Below are positions 33,597 through 42,505 of a DNA stretch of 64,000 nucleotides, piece after piece. The position numbers were made by a program, and so were the translations under genes. Origin of the DNA: Mycobacterium marseillense. GTDB lineage: Bacteria > Actinomycetota > Actinomycetes > Mycobacteriales > Mycobacteriaceae. The stretch is taken from positions 1,612,001-1,676,000 of the forward strand of contig NZ_AP022584.1 of NCBI RefSeq assembly GCF_010731675.1. The letters run 5' to 3'. Every line of letters begins with the position of its first letter. Within the stretch, counting starts at the first letter, position 1. The notes under the pieces were generated by a model. It searched no databases. It had not been told where the DNA came from and worked only from the letters and a program-made list of their open reading frames with translations.

Positions 33597-34315
33597 GAAC
33601 GCTCGGGTTGCAGCCGGTAGCCGATGCCTCGCACGGTGTGCAGGATCCGCGGCCCGTGCGCCTCGAGCTTGCGCCGCAATCCGCTGACGTGCACCTGCAC
33701 CAGGTTGGGGTCGTAGGCGTCGTAGCCCCATACCCCGTTCAGGATCTGGGCGGCGCTGACGATCCGGCCGCGCTGCTCCACGAGAAACGCGAGCACGCGC
33801 AGCTCGGTGGCGGTCAGATCGAGTCGGCGGCCGTCGCGCGCGGCGACTCCGGCGCCGAGGTCCAGCGTGACGTCGCCCACCTGAACCGCCTGCGGCAGCC
33901 GCCCGCGCCGGCGCAGCACCGCGCCGACCCGCGAGACCAGCTCAGCCAGCTCGAACGGCTTGATGACGTAGTCGTCGGCCCCGCCGTCGAGGCCGCGCAA
34001 CCGGTCGGGCAGCCCGTCGCGAGCCGTGATCAAGACGATGCCGATGTCACCCCAGTCGCGGATGACGTCGATGAGCGTGAAGCCGTCGCGGCCGGGCAGC
34101 ATCACGTCGAGCACCACCAGGTCGGGCCGCATGCCGTCGAGCACCTCTTCCAGGCCGTCCCCGTGGCAGCGGGCATCGGTGTGATAGCCGACATCGGTCA
34201 GCGCCTCGCGGACCATCTCCCGGATGGTCTCGGAGTCCTCGACGACCAGCACCCGCGGGGTGCCGACGCTGAACTGGCCGCCACGGCCGGCGGCCGGGCG
34301 GGGAAGATCCGTCAT
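33593..34315 (-). CDS. OmpR/PhoB-family response regulator
   Basis: About 240 residues from ATG 34315. The receiver domain contains acidic pocket residues VVEDSE, the phospho-accepting Asp in DLVVLDVMLPGRDG and the Lys in DDYVIKPFELAEL. The C-terminal winged helix contains LDLTATELRVLAFLVEQRG and the recognition region VQVHVSGLRRKLE, followed by HTVRGIGYRLQ. The start is placed at 34315 rather than at 34411 because the predicted -10 (GACAAT) ends 7 bp upstream, which would make a leaderless mRNA. A CTTCAG-N5-TTTCAG repeat lies upstream, suggesting autoregulation. It is translationally coupled to the downstream sensor kinase. Confidence 0.93.
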   Translation of the reverse strand: MTDLPRPAAGRGGQFSVGTPRVLVVEDSETIREMVREALTDVGYHTDARCHGDGLEEVLDGMRPDLVVLDVMLPGRDGFTLIDVIRDWGDIGIVLITARDGLPDRLRGLDGGADDYVIKPFELAELVSRVGAVLRRRGRLPQAVQVGDVTLDLGAGVAARDGRRLDLTATELRVLAFLVEQRGRIVSAAQILNGVWGYDAYDPNLVQVHVSGLRRKLEAHGPRILHTVRGIGYRLQPERS

Positions 34316-34322
34316 GGCCTCC

Positions 34323-34355
34323 ATTGTCGGTGCCGGTGCTGAAACCAACCTGAAG
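34323..34355 (-). promoter_or_regulatory. CTTCAG/TTTCAG direct-repeat promoter of the response regulator (site 3)
   Basis: On the minus strand: CTTCAG at 34355-34350, 5 bp, TTTCAG at 34344-34339, 10 bp, then GACAAT at 34328-34323. The start ATG (34315) follows after 7 bp, so transcription probably begins at the ATG. Spacing is identical to sites 18177-18209 and 34473-34505. This supports autoregulation by the encoded OmpR-type regulator. Confidence 0.7.
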
Positions 34356-34472
34356 GTGGGGGCCTGGAGACTTCCGCCGCGGCAGCCTCGTCCGTCACGG
34401 GAGGTGGGCACAACGCCGCTTCCTTCCGCTGGTGACGGCGATGGCGGATGGGACTCGTCGGACGGCCGGTTT

Positions 34473-34505
34473 CTTCAGATCCGCTTCAGCTCCGACTCCT
34501 ACCGT
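34473..34505 (+). promoter_or_regulatory. CTTCAG direct-repeat promoter (site 2)
   Basis: CTTCAG at 34473-34478 and 34484-34489, 10 bp, then TACCGT at 34500-34505. The next start codon (ATG 34513) comes after 7 bp, so the transcript is predicted to be leaderless. From the spacer into the -10, the sequence TCCTACCGTC is identical to the site at 18177-18209. Confidence 0.72.
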
Positions 34506-34512
34506 CCGTGGC

Positions 34513-34899
34513 ATGACCACGAACGACGACATCGACACCAGTCCGCCGGCCAATCCGCCGCCCGCCCACCGACCGCCCGAGCGGCGCCGTCACTCCACCG
34601 GAGTGGTGATCGGCGCCGGCGTGGCGGGCGCGTTGGTGGGTGCGGTCGGCACCGTCGCGGCGATCGGCTTCGCCTGGATCGTCAGCGTCGGCCCGCCCGG
34701 CCCGCCGCCGCCTCCGGGGCCGCCGCCAATGCTGTTCCACGGGCCGCCACCGCCGCCGATGGCTGGTCCGGGCGGTTTCGGATTCGCGCCGCCGCCCGGG
34801 CCGCCCGGCCCGCCGGGGCCACCGCATGGGGCCTGGCCGGCGCCGCCGAACGAGGGCTTGCCGACACCACCCTCACCGCCGCCCGCTCCGCGTCCTTAG
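34513..34899 (+). CDS. Small proline-rich single-pass membrane protein
   Basis: A 128-residue protein. Residues 1-28 are hydrophilic and proline/arginine-rich, a single hydrophobic helix with Gly-zipper character follows (VVIGAGVAGALVGAVGTVAA, residues 31-50), and the remaining 70 residues are Pro/Gly-rich with Phe and Met (for example GGFGFAPPPGPPGPPGPP). The orientation is probably cytoplasmic N-terminus with a proline-rich exterior. ATG 34513 is preferred because it lies 7 bp past the predicted -10; an in-frame start at 34432 would run through the promoter. It is divergent from the response regulator gene with 197 bp between, and both carry the same promoter element. The function is unknown. 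The sensor kinase loop has a similar composition. Confidence 0.75.
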   Translation: MTTNDDIDTSPPANPPPAHRPPERRRHSTGVVIGAGVAGALVGAVGTVAAIGFAWIVSVGPPGPPPPPGPPPMLFHGPPPPPMAGPGGFGFAPPPGPPGPPGPPHGAWPAPPNEGLPTPPSPPPAPRP

Positions 34900-34917
34900 C
34901 CCGCCGTCACCGAGCCC

Positions 34918-34952
34918 GCCGCCGTCACGATGCCCGAAATCGTGACGGCGGC
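34918..34952 (+). terminator. Perfect 14-bp stem hairpin
   Basis: The arm 34918-34931 pairs perfectly with 34939-34952 across a 7-nt loop. It lies 18 bp after the stop of the proline-rich membrane protein gene and is GC-rich without a U tract, a form common for mycobacterial terminators. Confidence 0.65.
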
Positions 34953-35007
34953 GGCCGTTGGGCCAGTACCGTCTCGGTATTCACCTCCGACGACCGTGGA
35001 GAGCGCC

Positions 35008-35280
35008 ATGACATCGGACACCACCGGGACCCGCCGCTTTCCCGCCGGCGTCGCCGCCCTCGCCGGAGTAGCCGGACTGATCCTGGGCGCGCTGGCCACC
35101 TTCGCCATCACCGGTCTCGTCTGGACGGTGCGCGTCGAGTTGCCGCCGCCGCCATATCCACCGCCGCTGTCCCAGACGGCCGCGCCCGGATGTGTGTACC
35201 CGCCGTCACCGTCGCCATCGCCCGCGCAGGCGCCCGCTCCCGGCGGCGTGCCGCCCCTGCCGCTGCCCCCGCGTCCCTGA
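35008..35280 (+). CDS. Second small proline-rich membrane protein
   Basis: A 90-residue protein with the same plan as the one at 34513-34899: a short hydrophilic start (MTSDTTGTRRFPAG), one hydrophobic helix (about residues 14-40, GVAGLILGALATFAITGLVW), then a Pro-rich tail containing a single Cys. The ATG at 35008 is favoured; an upstream in-frame ATG at 34930 lies inside the preceding hairpin. It does not show the CTTCAG repeat immediately upstream, so it may depend on readthrough or its own promoter. It is probably a diverged duplicate of its neighbour. The function is unknown. Confidence 0.65.
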   Translation: MTSDTTGTRRFPAGVAALAGVAGLILGALATFAITGLVWTVRVELPPPPYPPPLSQTAAPGCVYPPSPSPSPAQAPAPGGVPPLPLPPRP

Positions 35281-35287
35281 GTGCAGG

Positions 35288-35782
35288 ATGGGGAGGGTGA
35301 CACGAGATCACTCCTCGCCGCTTCCCGCCAGACTCGCCGCGCGGCTGCTGCGGTCGCGTCGACTGATGCGCGCACCGATCTGGATCTACAAGCTTCGTGC
35401 GGGCGCGGTGTTCGGTTCGCGCATCCTGTTGCTCGAACACATCGGCCGCAAATCCGGGGCGCCGCGCTACGCGGTGCTGGAGGTCGTCGACCATCCATCA
35501 CCCGACACGTACGTCGTCGCCTCCGGATTTGGGCGAAAAGCCCAGTGGTTCCGCAACATTGAGGCCAACCCGCGGGTGCGGGTGTACGCCGGCAGCCACG
35601 GGCCCAGACCCGGCGCCGCGCGCGTCCTCGATCAACGCGAGGCCGACCGCACGATGGCCGACTACCGGGCCCGTCATCCCAAAGCGTGGGAGCGCATGCG
35701 CCCGGTCCTCGAGGACACGCTCGGCGCGCCGATCACCGACACCGACACCCCGCTGCCGCTGGTCGAGTTCAAGCTGGACTAA
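35288..35782 (+). CDS. Nitroreductase-family deazaflavin (F420)-dependent oxidoreductase
   Basis: A 164-residue single-domain protein of the Ddn/FDOR-A split-barrel family, abundant in mycobacteria. Supporting segments are LRAGAVFGSRILLLEHIGRKSGAPRY near residue 37 (typical GRKSG cofactor-binding stretch), VVASGFGRKAQWFRNIEANPRVRVY near residue 75 and the C-terminal PLVEFKLD. Such enzymes use reduced F420 to reduce quinones or other electrophiles, often membrane-associated. ATG 35288 comes 7 bp after the proline-rich gene, and GTG 35297 is an alternative. The gene ends overlapping the convergent DoxX gene by 4 bp. The specific substrate is unknown. Confidence 0.85.
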   Translation: MGRVTRDHSSPLPARLAARLLRSRRLMRAPIWIYKLRAGAVFGSRILLLEHIGRKSGAPRYAVLEVVDHPSPDTYVVASGFGRKAQWFRNIEANPRVRVYAGSHGPRPGAARVLDQREADRTMADYRARHPKAWERMRPVLEDTLGAPITDTDTPLPLVEFKLD

Positions 35783-36135
35783 CCCTGATCCGGGCCCTTG
35801 ACCGTCATCGCGGCGAACAGGGCCAAGAACAACGCGGCCGGAAGGCCGTTGACGACCTTGTCGCGCACCCGCACGTGGGCGCCGACCGCCAGCACGAAGT
35901 ACAGCGTCAGCATCGCCGTCGTCACCCTGGCCAGGACGGGGAACCGGGTGACCGACAGCAGGCCGACCGCGGCGGCCGCCTTCACCACCGGCAGCACGGG
36001 CCGCACGTTGTCCGGGACGCCCACGTCGTCCAGCGTCTTCCTGATGGGAGCGACCTGCACGCCGCATGCCACCGCGTCGACGGCGTGGAACGCGGCGAGC
36101 GCCGCATAGGTCTTTGGTGAAGTCAACGCACTCAT
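35779..36135 (-). CDS. DoxX-like small membrane protein
   Basis: A 118-residue protein with four hydrophobic segments and the DoxX-like pattern: KTYAALAAFHAVDAVACG at the start, a central polar loop with VPDNVRPVLPVVKAAAAVGLL, and a last helix NGLPAALFLALFAAMTV. DoxX-family proteins are poorly defined membrane proteins; in mycobacteria one takes part in a membrane-associated oxidoreductase complex. It lies 9 bp downstream of the SPFH gene on the same strand, so it is probably the last gene of the Rv1487-Rv1488-like operon. It is convergent with the F420 oxidoreductase. Confidence 0.8.
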   Translation of the reverse strand: MSALTSPKTYAALAAFHAVDAVACGVQVAPIRKTLDDVGVPDNVRPVLPVVKAAAAVGLLSVTRFPVLARVTTAMLTLYFVLAVGAHVRVRDKVVNGLPAALFLALFAAMTVKGPDQG

Positions 36136-36144
36136 ACGGCAATC

Positions 36145-37275
36145 CTATTGAGTCAGCTCGCCAGGGCCCTCCGCCGGCTGACGGGCGATCGCCTCCGCCT
36201 TGGCCACCGCCTGAGCGATCGCGGGGTCGGTCTCGGTGGAGAACCAGTCCGCGACGTCGGCGTCGTCGTCGGCGCTGTGCTTGGGCGCGTCCTCGACGGG
36301 TGAGGGCTGGAAGCGGAACACCCCGTCCTGGTCCGGGGTGCCCAGGAGTTTGGTGAATCCCTGCAACGCCGCGCTGAAGTCGCTGGGCACCACCCACACC
36401 TTGTTGGCGTCGCCGCGGGCCATCTCCGGCAGCGTCTGCAGGTACTGGTAGGCCAGCATCTCCGGGGTGGGCCGGCCCGCCTTGATCGCCGCGAAGGTCT
36501 TCTCGATGGCCTTGGCCTGCCCCTGCGCCTGCAGGTAGGCGGCGGCCCGTTCACCCTGGGCGCGCAGCATCCGGGACTGCCGATCGGCCTCGGCGCCCAG
36601 GATCGCCGCCTGCTTGGCGCCCTCGGCGGCCAGGATCTGTGCCTGCTTTTGGCCCTCGGCCTCCTTGATCGCCGCCTCACGCATACCTTCGGCGGTCAGG
36701 ATCATCGCCCGCTTCTCGCGGTCGGCCTTCATCTGCTTTTCCATCGACGCCTGGATCGACGGCGGCGGGTCGATGCTGCGCAACTCGACCCGGGCGACCC
36801 GCAAGCCCCAGCGGTTGGTGGCTTCGTCGAGCACGCCGCGCAGCTGCCCGTTGATCTGGTCGCGCGACGTCAGCGTCTGCTCCAGCGTCATGCCGCCGAC
36901 CACGTTACGCAGCGTGGTGGTGGTGAGCTGCTCGACGCCGACGATGTAGTTGCTGATCTCGTAGACGGCCGCCTGGGGAACGGTGACCTGGAAGTAGACG
37001 ACGGTGTCGATGTTGAGGGTCAGGTTGTCCTCGGTGATCACCGGCTGCGGCGGGAACGACACCACCCGCTCCCGCAGATCCACCCGCGCCCGGATGCGGT
37101 CGATGAACGGCACCAGCAGTGTCAGTTGCCCGCTGACCGTGCGGCTGTAGCGGCCCAGCCGCTCGATCACCGCGGCCTCGGCCTGCGGTATCAGCGCCAC
37201 CGACTTGGCCACCACGACGATGGCAAAAATCACCAGCACCGCCAGCAGCACCAGACCAGCAACCGCACCTTGCAT
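36145..37275 (-). CDS. SPFH/band-7 (stomatin-like, QmcA) membrane protein, Rv1488 orthologue
   Basis: 376 residues from ATG 37275 (GGAA upstream). An N-terminal membrane anchor (GLVLLAVLVIFAIVVV) is followed by a band-7 domain (residues about 28-210, including IDRIRARVDLRERVVSFPPQPVI) and a long Ala/Glu/Lys/Gln-rich coiled-coil region at about 175-260 (EKRAMILTAEGMREAAIKEA onward). The C-terminus is acidic and variable. SPFH proteins form large ring or cage oligomers on membranes that organise microdomains and proteases. It follows the NfeD gene by 35 bp, the classical NfeD-SPFH pairing. Confidence 0.93.
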   Translation of the reverse strand: MQGAVAGLVLLAVLVIFAIVVVAKSVALIPQAEAAVIERLGRYSRTVSGQLTLLVPFIDRIRARVDLRERVVSFPPQPVITEDNLTLNIDTVVYFQVTVPQAAVYEISNYIVGVEQLTTTTLRNVVGGMTLEQTLTSRDQINGQLRGVLDEATNRWGLRVARVELRSIDPPPSIQASMEKQMKADREKRAMILTAEGMREAAIKEAEGQKQAQILAAEGAKQAAILGAEADRQSRMLRAQGERAAAYLQAQGQAKAIEKTFAAIKAGRPTPEMLAYQYLQTLPEMARGDANKVWVVPSDFSAALQGFTKLLGTPDQDGVFRFQPSPVEDAPKHSADDDADVADWFSTETDPAIAQAVAKAEAIARQPAEGPGELTQ

Positions 37276-37310
37276 CGGAGTTCCTTTCTTTCGCAGCCGT
37301 TCTCGCGGCC

Positions 37311-37745
37311 CTACAGACCGGCCTTGAAGACCACTGCGGTGGCGCCGTCGATCTGCATCACGGTGACGGGCTCGCCGGGTTCGTAGACGTCGTTCTCGTC
37401 GAGCGGACGCGCCGTCCACACCTGGCCGTCGAGCTTCACCTGACCGTTGTCCCGGGCGACACGCTCGAGCACCAGCGCGGTTTTGCCCTCCAGCGCCTCG
37501 ATTCCCAAGCGCGGCACGTTCGGCGTCAGCCGTCGCCGCAGCGGCGGACGCACCACTACCAACAGCAGCACCGAGACGACCAAAAACACCGCGCCGTCCA
37601 CCCACACCGGAGAATCCAGCAACCAACTGGTGAGCGCCGCGGCCAGCGCGCCCCCACCGAGCATCACCAAAAACATATGACCGGTGAGGGCCTCCGCACC
37701 GGCCAGCACCAGCGCGAATATTAGCCAAAGCAGCGCGGCGTGCAT
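37311..37745 (-). CDS. NfeD-like membrane protein, Rv1487 orthologue
   Basis: A 144-residue protein: three hydrophobic helices (residues 4-22, 27-44 and 50-67) followed by an OB-fold NfeD domain containing [26 protein letters not shown] and [16 protein letters not shown]. This is the short, protease-less NfeD form that partners with SPFH proteins. ATG 37745 is chosen because the first helix starts right after it; an upstream in-frame ATG at 37787 is less likely. It is the first gene of the minus-strand operon and is divergent from the Rv1486c homologue, 56 bp away. Confidence 0.92.
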   Translation of the reverse strand: MHAALLWLIFALVLAGAEALTGHMFLVMLGGGALAAALTSWLLDSPVWVDGAVFLVVSVLLLVVVRPPLRRRLTPNVPRLGIEALEGKTALVLERVARDNGQVKLDGQVWTARPLDENDVYEPGEPVTVMQIDGATAVVFKAGL

Positions 37746-37801
37746 GCGGCAAGGATACGCGTGATCGGCCTTTGCGGGGCAAAACAACTACACTGCGTCT
37801 C

Positions 37802-38746
37802 GTGTGGTGTCCCAGTGTTTCGCTGTCCCTGTGGGCCAATGCCTGGCTCGCGGGAAAGGCCGCGCCCGACGACGTCCTGGACGCGTTATCTGTTTGGGCG
37901 CCAAAGCAATCGGTGACCGCGTATGATGCTGTCGCGGCGGGCCATACCGGGCTGCCGTGGCCCGACGTGAACGACGCCGGCACGGTCACGCTGCTGCAGA
38001 CGCTGCGCGCCGCGGTGGGCCGCCCGACGGTGGCCTCGGGGGCGCCTCCGCTGATGCGCGGGACCATCAACGTGGTTTTGCCGGTACCCGGAGATGTGCG
38101 CGGGCTGGCGCCGGGAACACAGTTCGAGCGGGACGCGCTGGCCGCCGGCGAGGCGATCATCATCACCAACCCCCACAGCCCCGCAACCGCCGTCGGCCTC
38201 GTCCCCGAATTCTCCTATCAAGATGACGACGACACGCCCGACGACTACGAGACGGGCCTGGCCGAACTGTGCGCGCTGACGTGGACGGTGTACTCGCTGC
38301 CCGGCGCGCCGATACTCGACCACTACGAGCTGGGCGACGCCGAATACACGCTGCGGTCCGCCGTGCGCTCGGCCGCCGACGCGCTCGGCGCCATCGGGCT
38401 GGGATCGGCCGCGGCCGACGTCGACGATCCACGGGGACTGGTCGAGCAGTTGCTGGAATCCGCACGGCAACACCGCATTCCGGACCACGCGCCGTCGCGC
38501 GCGTTGCGGGTGCTGGAGAACGCCGCGCACGTCGACGCCATCATCGCGGTCAGCGCGGGGCTGAGCCGGTCCGACTCACCGGACCGTTTCGCCGCGCCCA
38601 TCGCGGCCGGCCTCGAACCGGTCGGCACGCAGTCGTCGTCGGAGGCCCGCATCGCCAGCGACGCGCTGCGGCCGCTGACCGCGGTGGTGCGTTCGGCACG
38701 GATGGCCGCCGTGACCGCGATCCTGCATTCGGCCTGGGCCGACTAG
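37802..38746 (+). CDS. Conserved mycobacterial protein, Rv1486c orthologue
   Basis: A 314-residue soluble protein starting at GTG 37802 ([18 protein letters not shown]). I recognise it by context and by general similarity to the Rv1486c type, a conserved actinobacterial protein of unknown function. No catalytic motif is obvious. It is rich in Ala/Asp, with a central acidic stretch ([18 protein letters not shown] near residue 140). Its 3' end overlaps the convergent ferrochelatase gene by 4 bp. Its position between the NfeD gene and ferrochelatase is identical to M. tuberculosis. Confidence 0.85.
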   Translation: MWCPSVSLSLWANAWLAGKAAPDDVLDALSVWAPKQSVTAYDAVAAGHTGLPWPDVNDAGTVTLLQTLRAAVGRPTVASGAPPLMRGTINVVLPVPGDVRGLAPGTQFERDALAAGEAIIITNPHSPATAVGLVPEFSYQDDDDTPDDYETGLAELCALTWTVYSLPGAPILDHYELGDAEYTLRSAVRSAADALGAIGLGSAAADVDDPRGLVEQLLESARQHRIPDHAPSRALRVLENAAHVDAIIAVSAGLSRSDSPDRFAAPIAAGLEPVGTQSSSEARIASDALRPLTAVVRSARMAAVTAILHSAWAD

Positions 38747-39765
38747 TCCTGATAGCGGGCCGCGCAGTGCGGCGGCCCGCACGGCACGCCGTCGACGCTG
38801 GCGAGGCACCCGGGTACCGGGTCGGGAGCGCTCACCCGTTCCGGCGCCCGGCCGTAACGCAATTCGTCGATCAAATCGACGGCCAGTTGCGCAAAACGGG
38901 GGTGGGCGTTGGGCGTTGACGCCCGCACCATGGTGATCCCCGCCGCCTCGGCCTGCAACGCCAACTCATGGTCGAGGTCCCATACCACCTCGATGTGGTC
39001 GGCCACAAACCCGATCGGGCAGACGACGACGGCCGTCGTGCCCGCCTCCGCCAGGGTTGCCAGGTGGTCGGCGACGTCGGGCTGAAGCCACGGAACCTGG
39101 GGCGGCCCCGACCGCGACTGCCACACCAGATCGTAGTCGGCGTATCCGGCGGCGGCCGCCACAAGGCTTGCGGCGTAGGCGACTTGGCGGCTGTAGAGCC
39201 GCGGGCCCAGCCGCTCGTCGGCCGCGACCGGGATCGAATGCGCGGTGAACACCAGACGCGCGCCCGCAACCTTTTCGGTCGCGTCGGCGATTGCCCCGGC
39301 GAACATCTCGACGAAAAGCGGATGGTCGAAATATGGCCGCAGCTTGACCAATTCGGGCGCGTCCGACCCGGCGGCCCGGCGCGCCCGGGCAATGTCCTCG
39401 ACGTACTGGGTGCAGCTGGAATAGCCGCTCCACGCCGACGTGGTGAACACCGCTGCCCGGCGAATCCCGTTGTCGCGCATGGTCGCGACGGTGCCTTCGA
39501 CGTAGGGCTCCCAGTTGCGGTTGCCGAAATAGACCGGGATGTCCAGGCCGCGGTCGGCCAGCTCGGCGCGCAACTGGTCGACCAGCGCCAGGTTGATCCT
39601 GTTGATCGGTGACACCCCACCGAAATGCAGGTAGTGCTCGGCGACATCGTCGAGGCGTTCCGGTGGCACGTTGCGGCCCCGGGTGACGTTCTCCAAGAAC
39701 GGCCGAACCTGCTCGGGACCTTCCGGCCCACCGAAGGACAGCAGCAGGACGGCGTCGAATTCCAT
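38743..39765 (-). CDS. hemZ: Ferrochelatase (coproporphyrin ferrochelatase)
   Basis: 340 residues. It inserts Fe2+ into a porphyrin in the last part of heme synthesis; actinobacterial enzymes use coproporphyrin III. Characteristic segments are [20 protein letters not shown] at the start, the [16 protein letters not shown] region, the catalytic His in [11 protein letters not shown] near residue 173 and the WQSRSGPP segment. The C-terminal [17 protein letters not shown] carries cysteines positioned like those that bind an iron-sulfur cluster in actinobacterial ferrochelatases. It lies 6 bp after inhA on the same strand, so fabG1-inhA-hemZ form one operon. Confidence 0.96.
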   Translation of the reverse strand: MEFDAVLLLSFGGPEGPEQVRPFLENVTRGRNVPPERLDDVAEHYLHFGGVSPINRINLALVDQLRAELADRGLDIPVYFGNRNWEPYVEGTVATMRDNGIRRAAVFTTSAWSGYSSCTQYVEDIARARRAAGSDAPELVKLRPYFDHPLFVEMFAGAIADATEKVAGARLVFTAHSIPVAADERLGPRLYSRQVAYAASLVAAAAGYADYDLVWQSRSGPPQVPWLQPDVADHLATLAEAGTTAVVVCPIGFVADHIEVVWDLDHELALQAEAAGITMVRASTPNAHPRFAQLAVDLIDELRYGRAPERVSAPDPVPGCLASVDGVPCGPPHCAARYQD

Positions 39766-39771
39766 TAGGCT

Positions 39772-41395
<1,624 letters not shown>

Positions 41396-41421
41396 TCGCT
41401 TCGGCTCACGTTGGCCGAAAC

Positions 41422-41488
41422 CTCCCCCTTTTCCCACCTCCCCCCTTTTCCCACCTCCCCCCTTTTCCCACCTCCCCCCTTTTCCCAC
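41422..41488. repeat. Four tandem copies of a 17-bp pyrimidine repeat
   Basis: The unit CTCCCCCCTTTTCCCAC occurs at 41438-41454, 41455-41471 and 41472-41488, preceded by a 16-bp copy missing one C at 41422-41437. The array starts just upstream of the expected -35 position of the fabG1 promoter. It is a candidate VNTR whose copy number could vary between strains. Confidence 0.9.
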
Positions 41489-41493
41489 CGGAC

Positions 41494-41539
41494 GTAACGC
41501 CAGGGCGGAGAATCGCGCGGAATTCCGCCGTGGCGTTAC
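41494..41539. repeat. 46-bp palindromic element, copy 1
   Basis: It begins GTAACGCC and ends GGCGTTAC, with further pairing CAGGGCGGA/TCCGCCGTG inside. In this copy the outer stem extends to CGGAC/GTCCG, spanning 41489-41544. It is nearly identical to the element at 42417-42462 on the other side of the Rv1482c homologue. Confidence 0.88.
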
Positions 41540-41580
41540 GTCCGCGGTCCGGTGTCGGTGTGACTCAGCACACTCTCGTC

Positions 41581-42420
41581 ATGACCGACCCGTTCCTGGG
41601 CAGCGAAGCCCTGGCCGCGCGACTGATGTCGCGGCATGAGCTGCGAAGCCGTTACGTCGCCCTGCATCGCGATGTGTACCTGCCGAGGGATGCCGAACTG
41701 ACGGCGCTGCTGCGGGCCAAGGCGTGCTGGCTGCGATCGCGCCGACGGGGCATCCTGGCGGGCTTTTCCGCCTCCGCCGTGCACGGCGCTCGGTGGATCG
41801 ACCCGTCTCGACCCGCCGAGATCATCGATACCAATCGACGTCCGGCCTCGGGCGTGCACGTCTGGGAGGAACGCATCGAACCAGACGAGATCACCGTCGT
41901 CGATCAGATGCGCATCACCGCGCCGGCGCGCACCGCGCTTGACTTGGCACGCCGTCATCCCAGAGCCATCGCCGTCGCCGCGATCGATGCGCTGGTGCAA
42001 GCGACCGAGCTGAAGATGGCCGACGTCGAGATGCTCACGGACCGCTACCGCGGCCGTCACGGCATGAGGGCCGCCAAGGCGGTTCTCGAACTGGTCGACG
42101 GCGGGGCGCAGTCCCCGAAGGAGACGTGGCTGCGTCTGTTGTTGATAGATGCCGGCTTCCCGCGGCCGCAGACACAGATCGCCGTACGCAACGAATGGGG
42201 TTGGGCCGAAGCGTATTTGGACATGGGCTGGGAGGACATCAAGGTGGCCGTCGAGTACGACGGCGACCATCATCGGTCTCTTCGCACGCAATACGCCAAG
42301 GACATCGGCCGGTTCGAGATGCTCGAACGTTACGGGTGGATCGTCGTCCGCGTCATCGCCGAGCACCATCCCTCCGACATCATTCGCCGGGTGCGCGACG
42401 CCCGAGCCCGCCGCTTGTAA
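41581..42420 (+). CDS. Rv1482c-like protein with AbiEi-like N-terminus and DUF559/Vsr-like nuclease fold
   Basis: 279 residues from ATG 41581 (MTDPFLGSEALAARL). The N-terminal part (about 1-100) resembles AbiEi-type winged-helix antitoxin/regulator domains (HRDVYLPRD near residue 25, GFSASAVHGARW near residue 60). The C-terminal part carries IKVAVEYDGDHHRSLRTQYA near residue 220 and YGWIVVRVIAEH, matching the DUF559/Vsr-like PD-(D/E)xK endonuclease fold. It replaces Rv1482c in synteny, divergent from fabG1. It is bracketed by two copies of a 46-bp palindrome, and its stop codon lies inside the right copy. The biological role is unknown; a DNA-acting regulator or nuclease is plausible. Confidence 0.8.
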   Translation: MTDPFLGSEALAARLMSRHELRSRYVALHRDVYLPRDAELTALLRAKACWLRSRRRGILAGFSASAVHGARWIDPSRPAEIIDTNRRPASGVHVWEERIEPDEITVVDQMRITAPARTALDLARRHPRAIAVAAIDALVQATELKMADVEMLTDRYRGRHGMRAAKAVLELVDGGAQSPKETWLRLLLIDAGFPRPQTQIAVRNEWGWAEAYLDMGWEDIKVAVEYDGDHHRSLRTQYAKDIGRFEMLERYGWIVVRVIAEHHPSDIIRRVRDARARRL

Positions 42421-42462
42421 CGCCAGGGCGAAGAATCGAGCGGATTTCCGCCGTGGCGTTAC
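42417..42462. repeat. 46-bp palindromic element, copy 2
   Basis: Same length and orientation as the copy at 41494-41539, with about three base differences. It begins GTAACGCC and ends GGCGTTAC. The TAA stop of the Rv1482c-like gene (42418-42420) is part of the element. As a hairpin it may serve as terminator between this gene and the convergent Rv1481-like gene. Confidence 0.88.
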
Positions 42463-42505
42463 GGGCGCCGGGTTGACGGCGCCGGCTGGAGGCCCGCGAA
42501 CGAGC

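Noticed and set aside
34432..34512. Upstream in-frame start of the proline-rich membrane protein
   Set aside because: The extension would be translated through the CTTCAG repeat and the -10; ATG 34513 fits a leaderless mRNA much better.
41422..41488. Repeats as a possible CRISPR array
   Set aside because: The units are directly adjacent with no spacers, so this is a tandem minisatellite.
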